From NCBI RefSeq assembly GCF_007676755.1, contig NZ_VEBK01000004.1, forward strand, positions 124,001 through 188,000: a DNA stretch of 64,000 nucleotides, in the 5' to 3' direction. Both the position numbers and the translations under genes were made by a program. The stretch comes from Bacillus sp. FJAT-22090 (GTDB lineage: Bacteria; Bacillota; Bacilli; Bacillales_A; Planococcaceae). A model generated the notes under the pieces. The model was not told where the DNA came from. It saw nothing but the letters and a program-made list of their open reading frames with translations, and searched no databases. Positions 36,240 to 45,242 of the stretch are shown here, piece after piece (within the stretch, counting starts at the first letter, position 1; each line of letters starts with the position of its first letter).

Positions 36240-37455
36240 TCTTCCTTATGGAAATGGCATTATTATAAACTTCCATTAAACTTTTCATCCCTTGATCGAT
36301 AGACCAGTGTGTCATTCCCCACTTTTTGGCATTGGATCCTAGATTTCTTCGTAGTAGCTCATTACTTAGTAATAAATCCATATTTTCATACAAAGCATTA
36401 GTATCCCCGGGTGGAGTTAACAAGCCTGTAACCTTATGTTTGACCATTTCAGGCAATCCCCCAACATCACTTACAATTGCCGCTTTCCCTGCTATTTGTG
36501 ACTCTATAAGGGATAATGGCTGGTTTTCTAACAACGTAGGCAGTACATATATATCCGACTTTGCTAACAAGGATGGGACATCATCACGCTTACCTAAAAA
36601 GTACACATAATCCTCTAACCCTAGTGCCTTACTTTTAGTGCGCAATTTTGCCTCTTCATCTCCTGAGCCAACTATCCAACATACCCAGTCCTGCCTTTTT
36701 CTTTTAAGTTTTCCTAATGCTACAAGGAGATTTTGGATTCCTTTTAGTTCAGTCAACCTACCTGTATAAATAATTACCTTCTTGTTCCTTGGTGGTGTAA
36801 TAAGTGTTTTAGCCTTCATTTGTTTAATAAAACTCTCCGTGTCGAATCCATAATGCAATACTTTTATTTGGTCTTCTGCTACATCAAACTCATCGGTAAG
36901 AATATTTTTTAGCCAGTTGTTCGCTACAATAGTCACTTCTGGCGAGGTAGCGCCAATCTTTTCAAGTTCCTCGTAATATGCTTTCGCCATAAAAGCATTA
37001 GGAGAATTATGGATAGTAGTCAATTGATGTTGTATCTCATGTGCTACAGATCCATGTAAAGTAGCAACTAGTGGAATTTGTGGAGGACGTATTCTATCTA
37101 TGCAGGCTGTTGAAACAACATCTTGTGTGTGGATTAAATCGTATTTTTCTAAACCGAAATAGGCTACCCCCAATTCAAAAATATAGCGTTGAAATTCCGT
37201 GTATTCCACTAATTTATTTTCAAATAGCTCTGGATAATTTCGTTTGTTCATCTTGGCCTGTAATAACGGTAGCAACTTGTCTCTGCCCACTTTTTTTCCG
37301 CTATTTACCATGCAAATATCCAAGTTGTCCTCGTCATAACCAAGAACATCTACCTCATGCCCTAGTAATTCTAATCGTTTTTTAAGTTGGGTCATATAAT
37401 TCCATACTCCACCTAAATGTGGAATAGGCCAATACGTGGCTAGCAATATTTTCAA
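36202..37455 (-). CDS. GT4-family glycosyltransferase
   Basis: About 417 residues of the GT-B fold. The N-terminal acceptor domain has PIPHLGGVWNYMTQL and VATLHGSVAHE. The C-terminal donor domain has IIYTGRLTELKGIQNLL, YFLGKRDDVPSLLAKSDIYVLPTLLENQPLSLIE (the E-x7-E motif) and VSDVGGLPEMV. It transfers a sugar from a nucleotide or lipid donor. The upstream ATG at 37464 lies directly against GGGAG, so TTG 37455 is the better-spaced start. It is first in an operon with the repeat protein. Confidence 0.87.
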   Translation of the reverse strand: MKILLATYWPIPHLGGVWNYMTQLKKRLELLGHEVDVLGYDEDNLDICMVNSGKKVGRDKLLPLLQAKMNKRNYPELFENKLVEYTEFQRYIFELGVAYFGLEKYDLIHTQDVVSTACIDRIRPPQIPLVATLHGSVAHEIQHQLTTIHNSPNAFMAKAYYEELEKIGATSPEVTIVANNWLKNILTDEFDVAEDQIKVLHYGFDTESFIKQMKAKTLITPPRNKKVIIYTGRLTELKGIQNLLVALGKLKRKRQDWVCWIVGSGDEEAKLRTKSKALGLEDYVYFLGKRDDVPSLLAKSDIYVLPTLLENQPLSLIESQIAGKAAIVSDVGGLPEMVKHKVTGLLTPPGDTNALYENMDLLLSNELLRRNLGSNAKKWGMTHWSIDQGMKSLMEVYNNAISIRKNGDKNVANDSIH

Positions 37456-37535
37456 CTTATACATCTCCCTGTTTTAACCGAATACTCTATACTTATTGTA
37501 AATTTGAAAATTAGCCTAGGCGATTCGTGCATTTT

Positions 37536-37904
37536 TTATAAATCTTCCAGTTTAATCATTTGTAAAATGATAGGACACCCTTTAGTAGGGATGTCTTCTG
37601 TTTGTAAAGTAATTCTTCCCTCCGTGACTTCATAGTTCATGTTAGGCTGTAGAATTCCATTTATAAAAAGGCTCATATAGGCTATTCGAGAAGGATGCCA
37701 TATTTTTTGCGAACCATATTGACTTAGAGCATCGCTATCTGTATAAACTCTTTTTATTCCATCCGATAAAACGAAAAATTCATAGCTGTTTATTTGTTTA
37801 GGACTTACAAATCTAGTTTTAGTACTATTATCAGTTAACGCTGTAAAAACTGTAGGTGGGAAAAATGCCGTGGATTTGTTTGGAATATAGGGACGGTTCC
37901 CCAT
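37536..37904 (-). CDS. DUF4183 protein (first copy)
   Basis: 122 residues. The C-terminal half carries the DUF4183 signature SLFINGILQPNMNYEVTEGRITLQTEDIPTKG-type strand pattern, ending with PIILQMIKLED. The N-terminal half begins with TAFFPPTVFTALTDNSTK and contains YEFFVLSDGIKRVYTDSD. DUF4183 proteins are small, beta-rich and of unknown function, often near glycosylation genes in spore formers, so a surface or spore-surface role is plausible. AGGAGG precedes the ATG. It is divergent from a second DUF4183 gene. Confidence 0.85.
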   Translation of the reverse strand: MGNRPYIPNKSTAFFPPTVFTALTDNSTKTRFVSPKQINSYEFFVLSDGIKRVYTDSDALSQYGSQKIWHPSRIAYMSLFINGILQPNMNYEVTEGRITLQTEDIPTKGCPIILQMIKLEDL

Positions 37905-38070
37905 TAGTAAACCTCCTATTTATATAAGTTAAAGTCATTGTATCCACGTTCAATAAATTGTGTGTATATCTTAGGTCCTTATTCTTATTTTATTCATTTT
38001 GCTTGTCCCCGTATAACTCCTTTTCCCTCTATTTCATATGTTGTTAAAGAAGTTAAAAGGAGGAACAATT

Positions 38071-38442
38071 TTGTCATTAAAAATTATTAAGCTCGCTTTA
38101 ATACCAAATCAAACTGTTTCAACCTCTCCAACGGTAACTCGATTTTTCCATGAGGTGAAGGAGACAATTGAGGCTGTTAGTACGTATAGAATTGATGCAG
38201 CTGATTTTTTAGACGATCGGGGAGAAGTTGTACAGAACTTGCCTACCTTAAATATGAATAACAGTTATTTCAATGTGTACATCAATGGTGTACTACAGAT
38301 GGACGATAACTTTGCCTACACAGCAGGAGAAGTTGAAGTCGGCTCCTTGCTTGTTTCCCTACCGGAAGATTCGGAGATTCCTATAGGCACTCCAATTATT
38401 ATGGAAATCGTCAACTTTAATCCTGAAATACAGAACTTATAA
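38071..38442 (+). CDS. DUF4183 protein (second copy)
   Basis: 123 residues from TTG 38071, which has AAAGGAGG 7 nt upstream; the ATG at 38038 would put that site inside the gene. The order of strands matches the first copy: IPNQTVSTSPTVTRFFHEV, YRIDAADFLDDRGE, then VYINGVLQMDDNFAYTAGEV and GTPIIMEIVNF. It is divergently placed from copy one across about 165 bp that must hold both promoters. Confidence 0.83.
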   Translation: MSLKIIKLALIPNQTVSTSPTVTRFFHEVKETIEAVSTYRIDAADFLDDRGEVVQNLPTLNMNNSYFNVYINGVLQMDDNFAYTAGEVEVGSLLVSLPEDSEIPIGTPIIMEIVNFNPEIQNL

Positions 38443-38457
38443 GAAATGATAGCTTTT

Positions 38458-38488
38458 AGATGATCTCGATATAGTATCGTGATCATCT
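38458..38488 (+). terminator. Terminator of the second DUF4183 gene
   Basis: AGATGATCTCGATA / TATCGTGATCATCT stem followed by TTTTTTG. Confidence 0.8.
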
Positions 38489-38661
38489 TTTTTGTGAACA
38501 AAATTAATCTACTTCCATCGGTTAATATAAGATAAATATTTTCAAAAAGTAGGATTACAGCCCTTGTTCTCTTTGTATCTCCGCATTAACTATTAAACAA
38601 GGGATATGTAGGAGTTTTCTGCTGCATTTCATACTTGTAGCTAGAAACAGGAGGTGAAAAA

Positions 38662-39285
38662 ATGGATCTAAGTCAACTTAAAGGAAAATACGATGCAATA
38701 TTCAGTTTAGGGGATCTTTGCCTAGCATCCATTCAACTAAAGAAGCATAATTTGAGACCTTATTCAGGAGTACTCGACTGGATGGCTAGTCTTGAATTAT
38801 CAAAAGTAAATCTACTTTTAGAGAATCGATTCGTTGGTTTTATGAATTACGAAAATCTACGGATTATTGGATATGCGGATGATTGTATTTGTGTATCAGA
38901 TGATGGCTATAACATGGTGTCCAATCATGACTTTAGCAAAGAAAAAAATACCCTTCAATATTTAGGATCATATGATGAGGTCATGGAAAAATACGAAAGA
39001 AGAATTCAACGATTTCTAAAGAAAATGAAAACTGCTAGACGGATTTTATTCGTCCGAACAGAAGGGACATTGGAAGAGGCAGCAGCTTTACAGGATGTAT
39101 TAGCAAAATTAGTAAAGCATGATTTTAGTGTATTACTCATCAACCATGCACCAGTCACCGGAATAGTAGAAAAAAGTTGGCCTTTAGAAAAGGTTTGTTC
39201 GATTGAATTCCCTAATACGGAAAAATGGGAAGGTAATAACGAATTATGGGAAGAGGTGCTAAGTGGAATTCGCTTAACAAAATAA
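38662..39285 (+). CDS. DUF1796 family putative cysteine peptidase
   Basis: 207 residues. The DUF1796 pattern is present: IFSLGDLCLASIQLKKHNLRPYSGVLDWMASL near the N-terminus with the conserved Cys (about residue 20) and D-W, then SNHDF near 92 and FVRTEGT near 128. The family is classed with papain-like cysteine peptidases by fold prediction, but members lie among glycan genes and activity is unproven. AGGAGGTG precedes the ATG. It is followed 29 nt later by the PseB-like gene, so the two probably form an operon. Confidence 0.82.
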   Translation: MDLSQLKGKYDAIFSLGDLCLASIQLKKHNLRPYSGVLDWMASLELSKVNLLLENRFVGFMNYENLRIIGYADDCICVSDDGYNMVSNHDFSKEKNTLQYLGSYDEVMEKYERRIQRFLKKMKTARRILFVRTEGTLEEAAALQDVLAKLVKHDFSVLLINHAPVTGIVEKSWPLEKVCSIEFPNTEKWEGNNELWEEVLSGIRLTK

Positions 39286-39314
39286 GTGAAAAAACAATAA
39301 TCTGGGAGGAAAAA

Positions 39315-40283
39315 ATGGTGTTTAAAAACTCAACAATATTAGTAACTGGGGGGACAGGCTCATGGGGAATTGAGTTAATCAACCAACTCTTATCTTTAAA
39401 ACCTAGAAAAATTACTATTTTCTCAAGAAATGAGAATAGACAAGTTATTATGCGAAGAAATTTTGAAGATACAAGACTTCAATTTTGCATTGGCGATATA
39501 CGAGACAGAGATGCTGTTAACTTAGCCTGCGCTGGCGTAGACTATGTGTTTCACCTAGCAGCTTTAAAACATGTGACCGTCTGTGAAGAAAATCCAATAG
39601 AGGCATTTAAAACAAATATTTTAGGGACGTACAATGTCATTGAAGCGGCCACAAACAATAAAGTGAAAAAAGTAATATATGTATCTACAGATAAAGCTGC
39701 GGATCCAGCAAATACTTATGGAATGACAAAAGCACTTGGAGAAAAACTAATCATTCATGCTAGTGAAACAAGCTCTGATACGAAGTTTTTATGTATTCGA
39801 GGTGGAAATGTACTAGGAAGCAGTGGAAGTGTTCTACCTTTGTTTATAAAGCAATTAGAGGAACAAAATCAAATAAATATCACAGACAAAAGGATGACTC
39901 GGTATTTTGTAACGCCTCAACAAGCAATTAAAACTCTTCTTCAAGCCGCTGAGTTAGGTAAAGGAGGGGAGATTTTTGTCATGCATATGAACGCTTGCAA
40001 AATTCTCGACCTAGCTGAGGTTCTTATCGATCATTTGCAAAAGAAAGACGTGGATATCGTAGAAATAGGTGCAAGAAACGGTGAAAAGCTTCATGAAGTG
40101 TTAGTTGCTCAAAATGAGGAACCACTTGCCAGAGTTTTTAATGAAGACTTAATACGAATCTCACCGACAAACGAGCAAGAAGGAAAGTCCCCTATACCTG
40201 CTGTTCTTTTAAATACCCAGCAAAGATTGATGACCAAGCAAGAAATAAAAGAGTTATTAGTGGACGGTGGATTTCTGAAATAG
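39315..40283 (+). CDS. PseB/CapD-like UDP-N-acetylglucosamine 4,6-dehydratase
   Basis: 322 residues from ATG 39315 (GGGAGGA 4-5 nt upstream). It is an extended SDR with NAD loop VTGGTGSWG, YVSTDKAADPANTYGMTKALGEKL holding the Tyr-x3-Lys pair, and RGGNVLGSSGSVLP. This is the pattern of PseB/FlaA1/CapD-type dehydratases that start pseudaminic acid and related deoxy-amino-sugar synthesis. It ends the glycan island, followed by a strong terminator. The later enzymes of a full pseudaminic pathway are not in the window. Confidence 0.85.
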   Translation: MVFKNSTILVTGGTGSWGIELINQLLSLKPRKITIFSRNENRQVIMRRNFEDTRLQFCIGDIRDRDAVNLACAGVDYVFHLAALKHVTVCEENPIEAFKTNILGTYNVIEAATNNKVKKVIYVSTDKAADPANTYGMTKALGEKLIIHASETSSDTKFLCIRGGNVLGSSGSVLPLFIKQLEEQNQINITDKRMTRYFVTPQQAIKTLLQAAELGKGGEIFVMHMNACKILDLAEVLIDHLQKKDVDIVEIGARNGEKLHEVLVAQNEEPLARVFNEDLIRISPTNEQEGKSPIPAVLLNTQQRLMTKQEIKELLVDGGFLK

Positions 40284-40288
40284 ATATG

Positions 40289-40328
40289 AAGAGGGATGGA
40301 AAGTGGCAAACCGCTTCCCATCCCTCTT
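40289..40328 (+). terminator. Terminator of the DUF1796 / dehydratase operon
   Basis: AAGAGGGATGG / CCATCCCTCTT with an inner AGTGG...CCGCTT pairing, then TTATC. Confidence 0.8.
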
Positions 40329-40376
40329 TATCGGTCATACTTCGTTAAGATTCTGCTAAGAAAACTAGTATTAAAC

Positions 40377-41120
40377 TTATTTAGTTGCCATTCTTTTTTT
40401 ACAAGACTTCGGACAAGTGGAACAGTACTCTCTATTGCTCGTTAAATAAGAATAACAACATGTACCCCTTTTCCTGACTTCATCATTGGATACTTCATAA
40501 TAATATCTTGTTAATGGATTTACGTCATAATCTCCAAACAGATTACCTGTAGCTTCGCTAATGAGAAAATAAAAATCTTCCTTTGCTCGAAGTGCAATAT
40601 CCACAGGAATATCGTCATCAGATAAAACCGTTTCGTAAAGCCAAAAAATATAAATTGCAATGTTCTCCCACAGGATTAGCTTGGACACTTTTGTCGTATG
40701 TGATAGAAGTTCCATTACTGGAGAAATATGTTCTTTGAATAAATTCTTTATACAATCTATTCTCCAACTTTCTCTATCTTCTTCCAGGCTTTCCATTCTC
40801 AAATGATGAAAATAGAATTTGGGTAACCATTGTTTTTCATTATCCTCTGTTTGTATTGATAAATTGCTGTAAGTAATATCTAGTTTTTCATTCCAAACCG
40901 TCATGACATATAAGTAAATTACCGGTAAAAACGCGTAGCGTTTTACAAATAGAGATGCCGCAACTTTATTGTTAGAAGCTTCTATATGATCGGAAAGTAT
41001 ATGAAGATAATTTGTTAAGCTCTGTTCATCTAAAAGTGCATTAACTTCTATAGAGAGCCGTGATTTCTTTTTTTCCGTAGTTAGACGTAGTTTACGCAGC
41101 TTATCGAGCCTTGGATTCAC
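40377..41120 (-). CDS. FhuF-like ferric-siderophore reductase
   Basis: 247 residues ending in the FhuF-type [2Fe-2S] cysteine motif C-C-x10-C-x2-C (CCYSYLTSNREYCSTC near residues 223-238). The upstream part is a helical IucA/FhuF-like domain. It reduces Fe3+ in imported siderophores to release the iron. The GTG start at 41120 directly abuts the stop codon of the ATPase gene, with AGGA upstream. Last gene of the iron-uptake operon. Confidence 0.85.
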   Translation of the reverse strand: MNPRLDKLRKLRLTTEKKKSRLSIEVNALLDEQSLTNYLHILSDHIEASNNKVAASLFVKRYAFLPVIYLYVMTVWNEKLDITYSNLSIQTEDNEKQWLPKFYFHHLRMESLEEDRESWRIDCIKNLFKEHISPVMELLSHTTKVSKLILWENIAIYIFWLYETVLSDDDIPVDIALRAKEDFYFLISEATGNLFGDYDVNPLTRYYYEVSNDEVRKRGTCCYSYLTSNREYCSTCPKSCKKRMATK

Positions 41121-41933
41121 TTATAATCCTACTTCCTTTAAAATGCAACGACCTCTTCCATGAGGAATACATAATGGTGTTCCAAATAAAGGGTCCATAG
41201 AGATTTGACAGTCCATACCGAATACATTTTTTACTAAAGGACAACTAATGATATTCTCTGGTTTCCCTTGTTCATAAACTTTCCGGTCTTTTATCGCTAC
41301 AATATTGTCCGCGTAACGGCATGCTAAATTTAAATCATGAAGCACCATCACAATCGTTCTCTTTTCTTTTTCGTTTAATTCATAAAGCAAGTCAAGAATT
41401 TCAATTTGGTGTGTCATATCAAGATAAGTTGTAGGCTCATCCAATAGAATAATGTCTGTATCCTGAGCTAAGGTCATCGCAATCCAAGCTCTTTGACGTT
41501 GTCCTCCGGATAATGAGTCCACTGGGCGGTCTTTTAAATCTTCTATAGCAGTCGCTTTCAAAGCTTGTGTTACTTTTTCTTCATCTTCCTCTGTCCATTG
41601 CTTTAACCATGTCTGATAAGGGTATCTCCCCTGCTTAACCAATTGAAGAACTGTTAGTCCTTCCGGTGCAAGAGGCGATTGTGGAAGAATAGCCATTTGT
41701 TTTGCAACGTCTTTAGTAGACATCTTTGAAATTGCTTTACCTTCTAATAAAACTGCACCCTTTTGAGGTTTTAACAATCGAGCAATAGAACGTAGAATGG
41801 TAGACTTTCCACATCCATTCCCTCCGATTAAAACAGTAATTTCACCTCTGGGGATTTGAAGATCTAGACTATCGATAATAATATTTTCCCCATATGAAAG
41901 AGTTAAATTTTTTGTCTCAATCACTTGTTCCAT
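41121..41933 (-). CDS. Iron-siderophore ABC transporter ATP-binding protein (FecE/FhuC type)
   Basis: About 270 residues with Walker A GGNGCGKST, signature LSGGQRQRAWIA, Walker B DIILLDEPTTYLD and the switch His in MVLHDLN. The SGGQRQRAWIAMTLAQ and YLDMTHQIEILDLL segments are characteristic of iron-siderophore importers. ATG 41933 has AAGGAG 8 nt upstream. It lies between the permease and reductase genes. Confidence 0.93.
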   Translation of the reverse strand: MEQVIETKNLTLSYGENIIIDSLDLQIPRGEITVLIGGNGCGKSTILRSIARLLKPQKGAVLLEGKAISKMSTKDVAKQMAILPQSPLAPEGLTVLQLVKQGRYPYQTWLKQWTEEDEEKVTQALKATAIEDLKDRPVDSLSGGQRQRAWIAMTLAQDTDIILLDEPTTYLDMTHQIEILDLLYELNEKEKRTIVMVLHDLNLACRYADNIVAIKDRKVYEQGKPENIISCPLVKNVFGMDCQISMDPLFGTPLCIPHGRGRCILKEVGL

Positions 41934-41951
41934 TTCAATCACTCCTTGTAT

Positions 41952-43007
41952 TTAAGCATTACGAGTTTTAAATAATAAATAAATAAAATAAGGTGCGCCT
42001 ATCCCTGCTGTAAATACACCTGCCGGAATTTCCAATGGCGAAAACAAGGTTCTTCCGATTAAATCTGCTGACATAACTAATATGCCCCCAATGAGCGCTG
42101 ATACTGGTAATAATGCGCCAAACGAAGAACCGACCAATCTTCTAGCCATATGAGGCGCCATTAAGCCTACAAAACCAATTCCACCTGCAAATGCAACAGC
42201 ACCTCCAACTAGTGCTGTACTGATTAATAACAATAGGAAACGTTGACGCTGAATCCCACTTCCAACACTAGTTGCAATGTCATCTCCAAGTTCTAAAATG
42301 TTAATATTCTTTACCATGAAAAATGCGATTAACGTAAAAATAATTGTCCATGGTACTAAAATCGTTACATTGCCCCAATTTGAGCCGTATACAGTTCCGG
42401 TTATCCAAATATTAGCCTGACTAGCTCTATATATTGGACCCATTATCATCATTAAAGTTGTCAAAGCTTGCATTAGAGCTGAAATTCCTATCCCAATAAG
42501 CACAATTCTTATGGGTGATACTCCGTTCTTCCATGCAAGAAAATAAACTAGCATCGCAACAACTCCTGCACCAGCAAAGGCGGCTAAAGGCATCCATTTT
42601 ATACTTACAGTTAACGCACTATTTGTGTCGCTAAAAAAAGCTAAAAAACTTACCACTGCAACTGAAGCACCGCCTGTAAGTCCAAGAATATCTGGTGATG
42701 CCAGCGGATTCCGAATCATCCCTTGAAGAATACCGCCAGCAACTGCTAATGCTATCCCCACCATTAGAGCCACAATGATTCGGGGAAGACGAAACGATTG
42801 AACAACAAGCCGTTCCATTTCATCTCCACCACCGAAAAGCACTTGTAAAACTGTCAAAGGTGATAGTTTCATGTCTCCTGCACCGGTACTCAATATAAAC
42901 ATAGCAAAAGTTATTATTATTAAAGCGATTAATACTAGCAATGCCTTCTTATCTAACAGAAAAGAGATTCTTCCTTTAAATGTTCTAAAATTTTTGTATT
43001 GGCTCAT
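41952..43007 (-). CDS. FecCD-family iron-siderophore permease
   Basis: 351 residues with nine to ten membrane helices. The FecCD signatures are RLPRIIVALMVGIALAVAGGILQGMIRNPLASPDILGLTGGA and GGIGFVGLMAPHMARRLVG. It pairs with the second permease (4-nt overlap with the upstream gene) to form the heterodimeric channel for a ferric chelate. Start ATG 43007. Confidence 0.94.
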   Translation of the reverse strand: MSQYKNFRTFKGRISFLLDKKALLVLIALIIITFAMFILSTGAGDMKLSPLTVLQVLFGGGDEMERLVVQSFRLPRIIVALMVGIALAVAGGILQGMIRNPLASPDILGLTGGASVAVVSFLAFFSDTNSALTVSIKWMPLAAFAGAGVVAMLVYFLAWKNGVSPIRIVLIGIGISALMQALTTLMMIMGPIYRASQANIWITGTVYGSNWGNVTILVPWTIIFTLIAFFMVKNINILELGDDIATSVGSGIQRQRFLLLLISTALVGGAVAFAGGIGFVGLMAPHMARRLVGSSFGALLPVSALIGGILVMSADLIGRTLFSPLEIPAGVFTAGIGAPYFIYLLFKTRNA

Positions 43008-44008
43008 CGTGCATTAAACCCCTTTCTTGCAATGTAGATGAAGAATGGAGTTCCTATTATGGCAGTCATTACTCCAACTGGAACCTCTTGCGGCATGATA
43101 ATATATCTTGCCAATATATCTGCCGTAAGTAAGAGAATCCCCCCTAGTATGCCAGAAAAAGGTATAAGCCAACGATGATCAATTCCTATTATAGATCTCG
43201 TAATATGTGGAATAACAATACCAATAAATCCAATGGGTCCTGCTATAGCTACAGACCCACCCGCCAAAAGAATTACAATGACAGCTACTATTATTTTTAA
43301 AAGACCCGTATTTACACCTAATCCCTTAGCAACGTCTTCCCCCATCGATAGTACATTCATTTTAGAAGCGATAATAAGAGACCCTATCCATCCGATCACT
43401 AAATAAGGTAAAACAGTAGTTAAAATCTCCATTTTTCGACCTTCTATAGATCCAGCCAACCAAAACAAAACTTGCTCGAAAGCAGCTTCATTTATAACTA
43501 AAAAGCCTTGTGTAAAAGAAGCAAACATTGCTGAAATCGCCGCTCCAGCTAAAGTTAATTTCATCGGGGTTAGTCCTTCTCTTCCTGTAGAACCAATCAT
43601 ATATACAGCAATTGCCGCAACTGCCGCCCCTAGAAAAGAGATCCATGTAAACGCTTGAAGATTTCCGACTGAAAATAGCGTAACTGCAATTACTACGGCA
43701 AATCCAGCTCCCGCATTCACACCGAAAATGCCTGGTGAAGCAAGTGGATTTTTAGTAAGAGTCTGCATAAGAACTCCTGAAATAGCCAAGCTACTTCCTA
43801 CCACAGCAGCTATTAAGGATCGTGGCAGTCGCACAGTTTTGATTATTATATGTTCATTTGAACCATTATTATTTTGAAAAGCATCTAGTATCATTCCCCA
43901 TGTTGTGTCTGTATATCCATAAATAATGCTGGCACACATTAAAAGTAGCAGTAGAAAACTTGCTATTAATAAACCAAAAACTTTTTGCCCGTTACTTTTT
44001 AATAACAT
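43004..44008 (-). CDS. FecCD-family iron-siderophore permease (first of the operon)
   Basis: 334 residues, a paralog of the following permease with the same RLPRSLIAAVVGSSLAISGVLMQTLTKNPLASPGIFGVNAGA and GPIGFIGIVIPHITRSIIG loops. It is first in a permease-permease-ATPase-reductase operon divergent from the binding-protein gene. Two Fur boxes lie in the shared control region. Confidence 0.94.
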   Translation of the reverse strand: MLLKSNGQKVFGLLIASFLLLLLMCASIIYGYTDTTWGMILDAFQNNNGSNEHIIIKTVRLPRSLIAAVVGSSLAISGVLMQTLTKNPLASPGIFGVNAGAGFAVVIAVTLFSVGNLQAFTWISFLGAAVAAIAVYMIGSTGREGLTPMKLTLAGAAISAMFASFTQGFLVINEAAFEQVLFWLAGSIEGRKMEILTTVLPYLVIGWIGSLIIASKMNVLSMGEDVAKGLGVNTGLLKIIVAVIVILLAGGSVAIAGPIGFIGIVIPHITRSIIGIDHRWLIPFSGILGGILLLTADILARYIIMPQEVPVGVMTAIIGTPFFIYIARKGFNAR

Positions 44009-44091
44009 ACGAAAAACCTTCCCAAACTCTTTTATTTAACGCAGTTTTACACACTTTAGTTTATTCGATGTTATATACACTGTCAACGAAC

Positions 44092-44108
44092 TTGAAAATC
44101 ATTTTCAA
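44092..44108. promoter_or_regulatory. Fur box, permease-side
   Basis: TTGAAAATCATTTTCAA, a perfect 17-bp palindrome of the Fur type (GATAATGATTATC-like core), lying just upstream of the -35 element of the binding-protein gene and in the promoter zone of the divergent permease operon. Confidence 0.8.
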
Positions 44109-44115
44109 TTAGTAA

Positions 44116-44144
44116 TTGACATACTTATTGTATAGCTTTATTAT
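44116..44144 (+). promoter_or_regulatory. SigA-type promoter of the siderophore-binding lipoprotein gene
   Basis: TTGACA (44116-44121), a 17-nt spacer and TATTAT (44139-44144). It is flanked on both sides by Fur boxes. Confidence 0.82.
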
Positions 44145-44154
44145 AAAAAATGCA

Positions 44155-44174
44155 TTGAAAACGATTATCATTAA
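44155..44174. promoter_or_regulatory. Fur box, binding-protein side
   Basis: TTGAAAACGATTATCATTAA, containing TGAAAACGATTATCA (7-1-7 arrangement), lies about 10 nt past the -10 element, over the expected transcription start. Confidence 0.82.
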
Positions 44175-44202
44175 CGACGAAATACTCAGGAGGCACTATA
44201 AG

Positions 44203-45192
44203 ATGAAATCTTTTAAGTTCTTATTCATTCTAATTTCTATTATGAGCATTTTATTATTAACTGCTTGCGGAAAAAACGAGGAAAAAACGGATAAAACGCA
44301 AGGTAATGGAAATGAAAAAGAAGATACAAGCTATACTATTGAACATGCAATGGGATCGACTACAATTGACAAAACTCCAGAAAGAGTTGTAATTCTTTCA
44401 AATGAAGGCACAGAAGCACTTCTCGCATTGGGAATTACGCCTGTGGGTGCTGTTCAATCATGGTTAGGTGATCCATGGTATGACCATATTTCCGATAAAA
44501 TGAAAAACGTAGAAGTAGTCGGAACAGAGTCCGAAGTAAACTTAGAAAAAATTGCGGCATTAAAACCGGATTTAATAATAGGTACTAAAATCCGACAAGA
44601 GGCAGTGTATGACCAATTAAGTGCGATTGCTCCAACCGTCTTTTCTGATACATTAAGAGGAGACTGGAAAGAAAACTTTACCTTATATGCAAATGCTTTA
44701 AATCTTGAGGAAAAAGGTAATGAAGTGTTAGCTCAATTTGATAAACATGTAGAAGATGTAAAAGCAAAACTAGGAGATAAAACAAATCAAGAAGTATCTG
44801 TCATTCGTTTCATGGCTGGAAAGTCAAGAATCTATTTTACAGATTCGTTCTCTGGAGTTATTTTTGACCAATTAGGATTTAAGCGTACACCTCAACAAGC
44901 GGAATTATTCGCTGCAGATAACAAATTAGGAAATCTTGCAATTGAAGTAGGTAAAGAAGTAATTCCTAAAATGGACGGAGACGTATTATTTTACTTCACA
45001 TATGCACCACAGGGTGACCAAGCCGCCCTTGACACTGCCAATGAATGGACAAATGATCCATTATGGAATAATCTAAATGCAGTAAAGAGTGGTAATGCTC
45101 ATGAGGTTAGCGATGCGATTTGGAACACAGCAGGTGGTGTACTAGCTGCTAACTTAATGCTTGATGAAATTGATGCTATTTTCAACAAATAA
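44203..45192 (+). CDS. Iron-siderophore ABC transporter substrate-binding lipoprotein
   Basis: 329 residues. A type II signal peptide ends in LLLTACGK (lipobox Cys near residue 19), followed by a charged linker and a PeripBP_2 (FecB/FepB) fold with PERVVILSNEGTEALLALGITPVG and LEKIAALKPDLIIGTK. It captures a ferric chelate at the outer face of the membrane. ATG 44203 has AGGAGG upstream, and its promoter sits between two Fur boxes. The ligand is unknown; ferric citrate or a catecholate are both possible. Confidence 0.93.
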   Translation: MKSFKFLFILISIMSILLLTACGKNEEKTDKTQGNGNEKEDTSYTIEHAMGSTTIDKTPERVVILSNEGTEALLALGITPVGAVQSWLGDPWYDHISDKMKNVEVVGTESEVNLEKIAALKPDLIIGTKIRQEAVYDQLSAIAPTVFSDTLRGDWKENFTLYANALNLEEKGNEVLAQFDKHVEDVKAKLGDKTNQEVSVIRFMAGKSRIYFTDSFSGVIFDQLGFKRTPQQAELFAADNKLGNLAIEVGKEVIPKMDGDVLFYFTYAPQGDQAALDTANEWTNDPLWNNLNAVKSGNAHEVSDAIWNTAGGVLAANLMLDEIDAIFNK

Positions 45193-45203
45193 TATTCTTA
45201 TCG

Positions 45204-45234
45204 AAAGATCCCTTCCATATTGAAAGGGATCTTT
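45204..45234. terminator. Terminator after the siderophore-binding gene
   Basis: AAAGATCCCTT / AAGGGATCTTT stem with TTCGTTG after it, between convergent genes. Confidence 0.8.
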
Positions 45235-45242
45235 TCGTTGTA

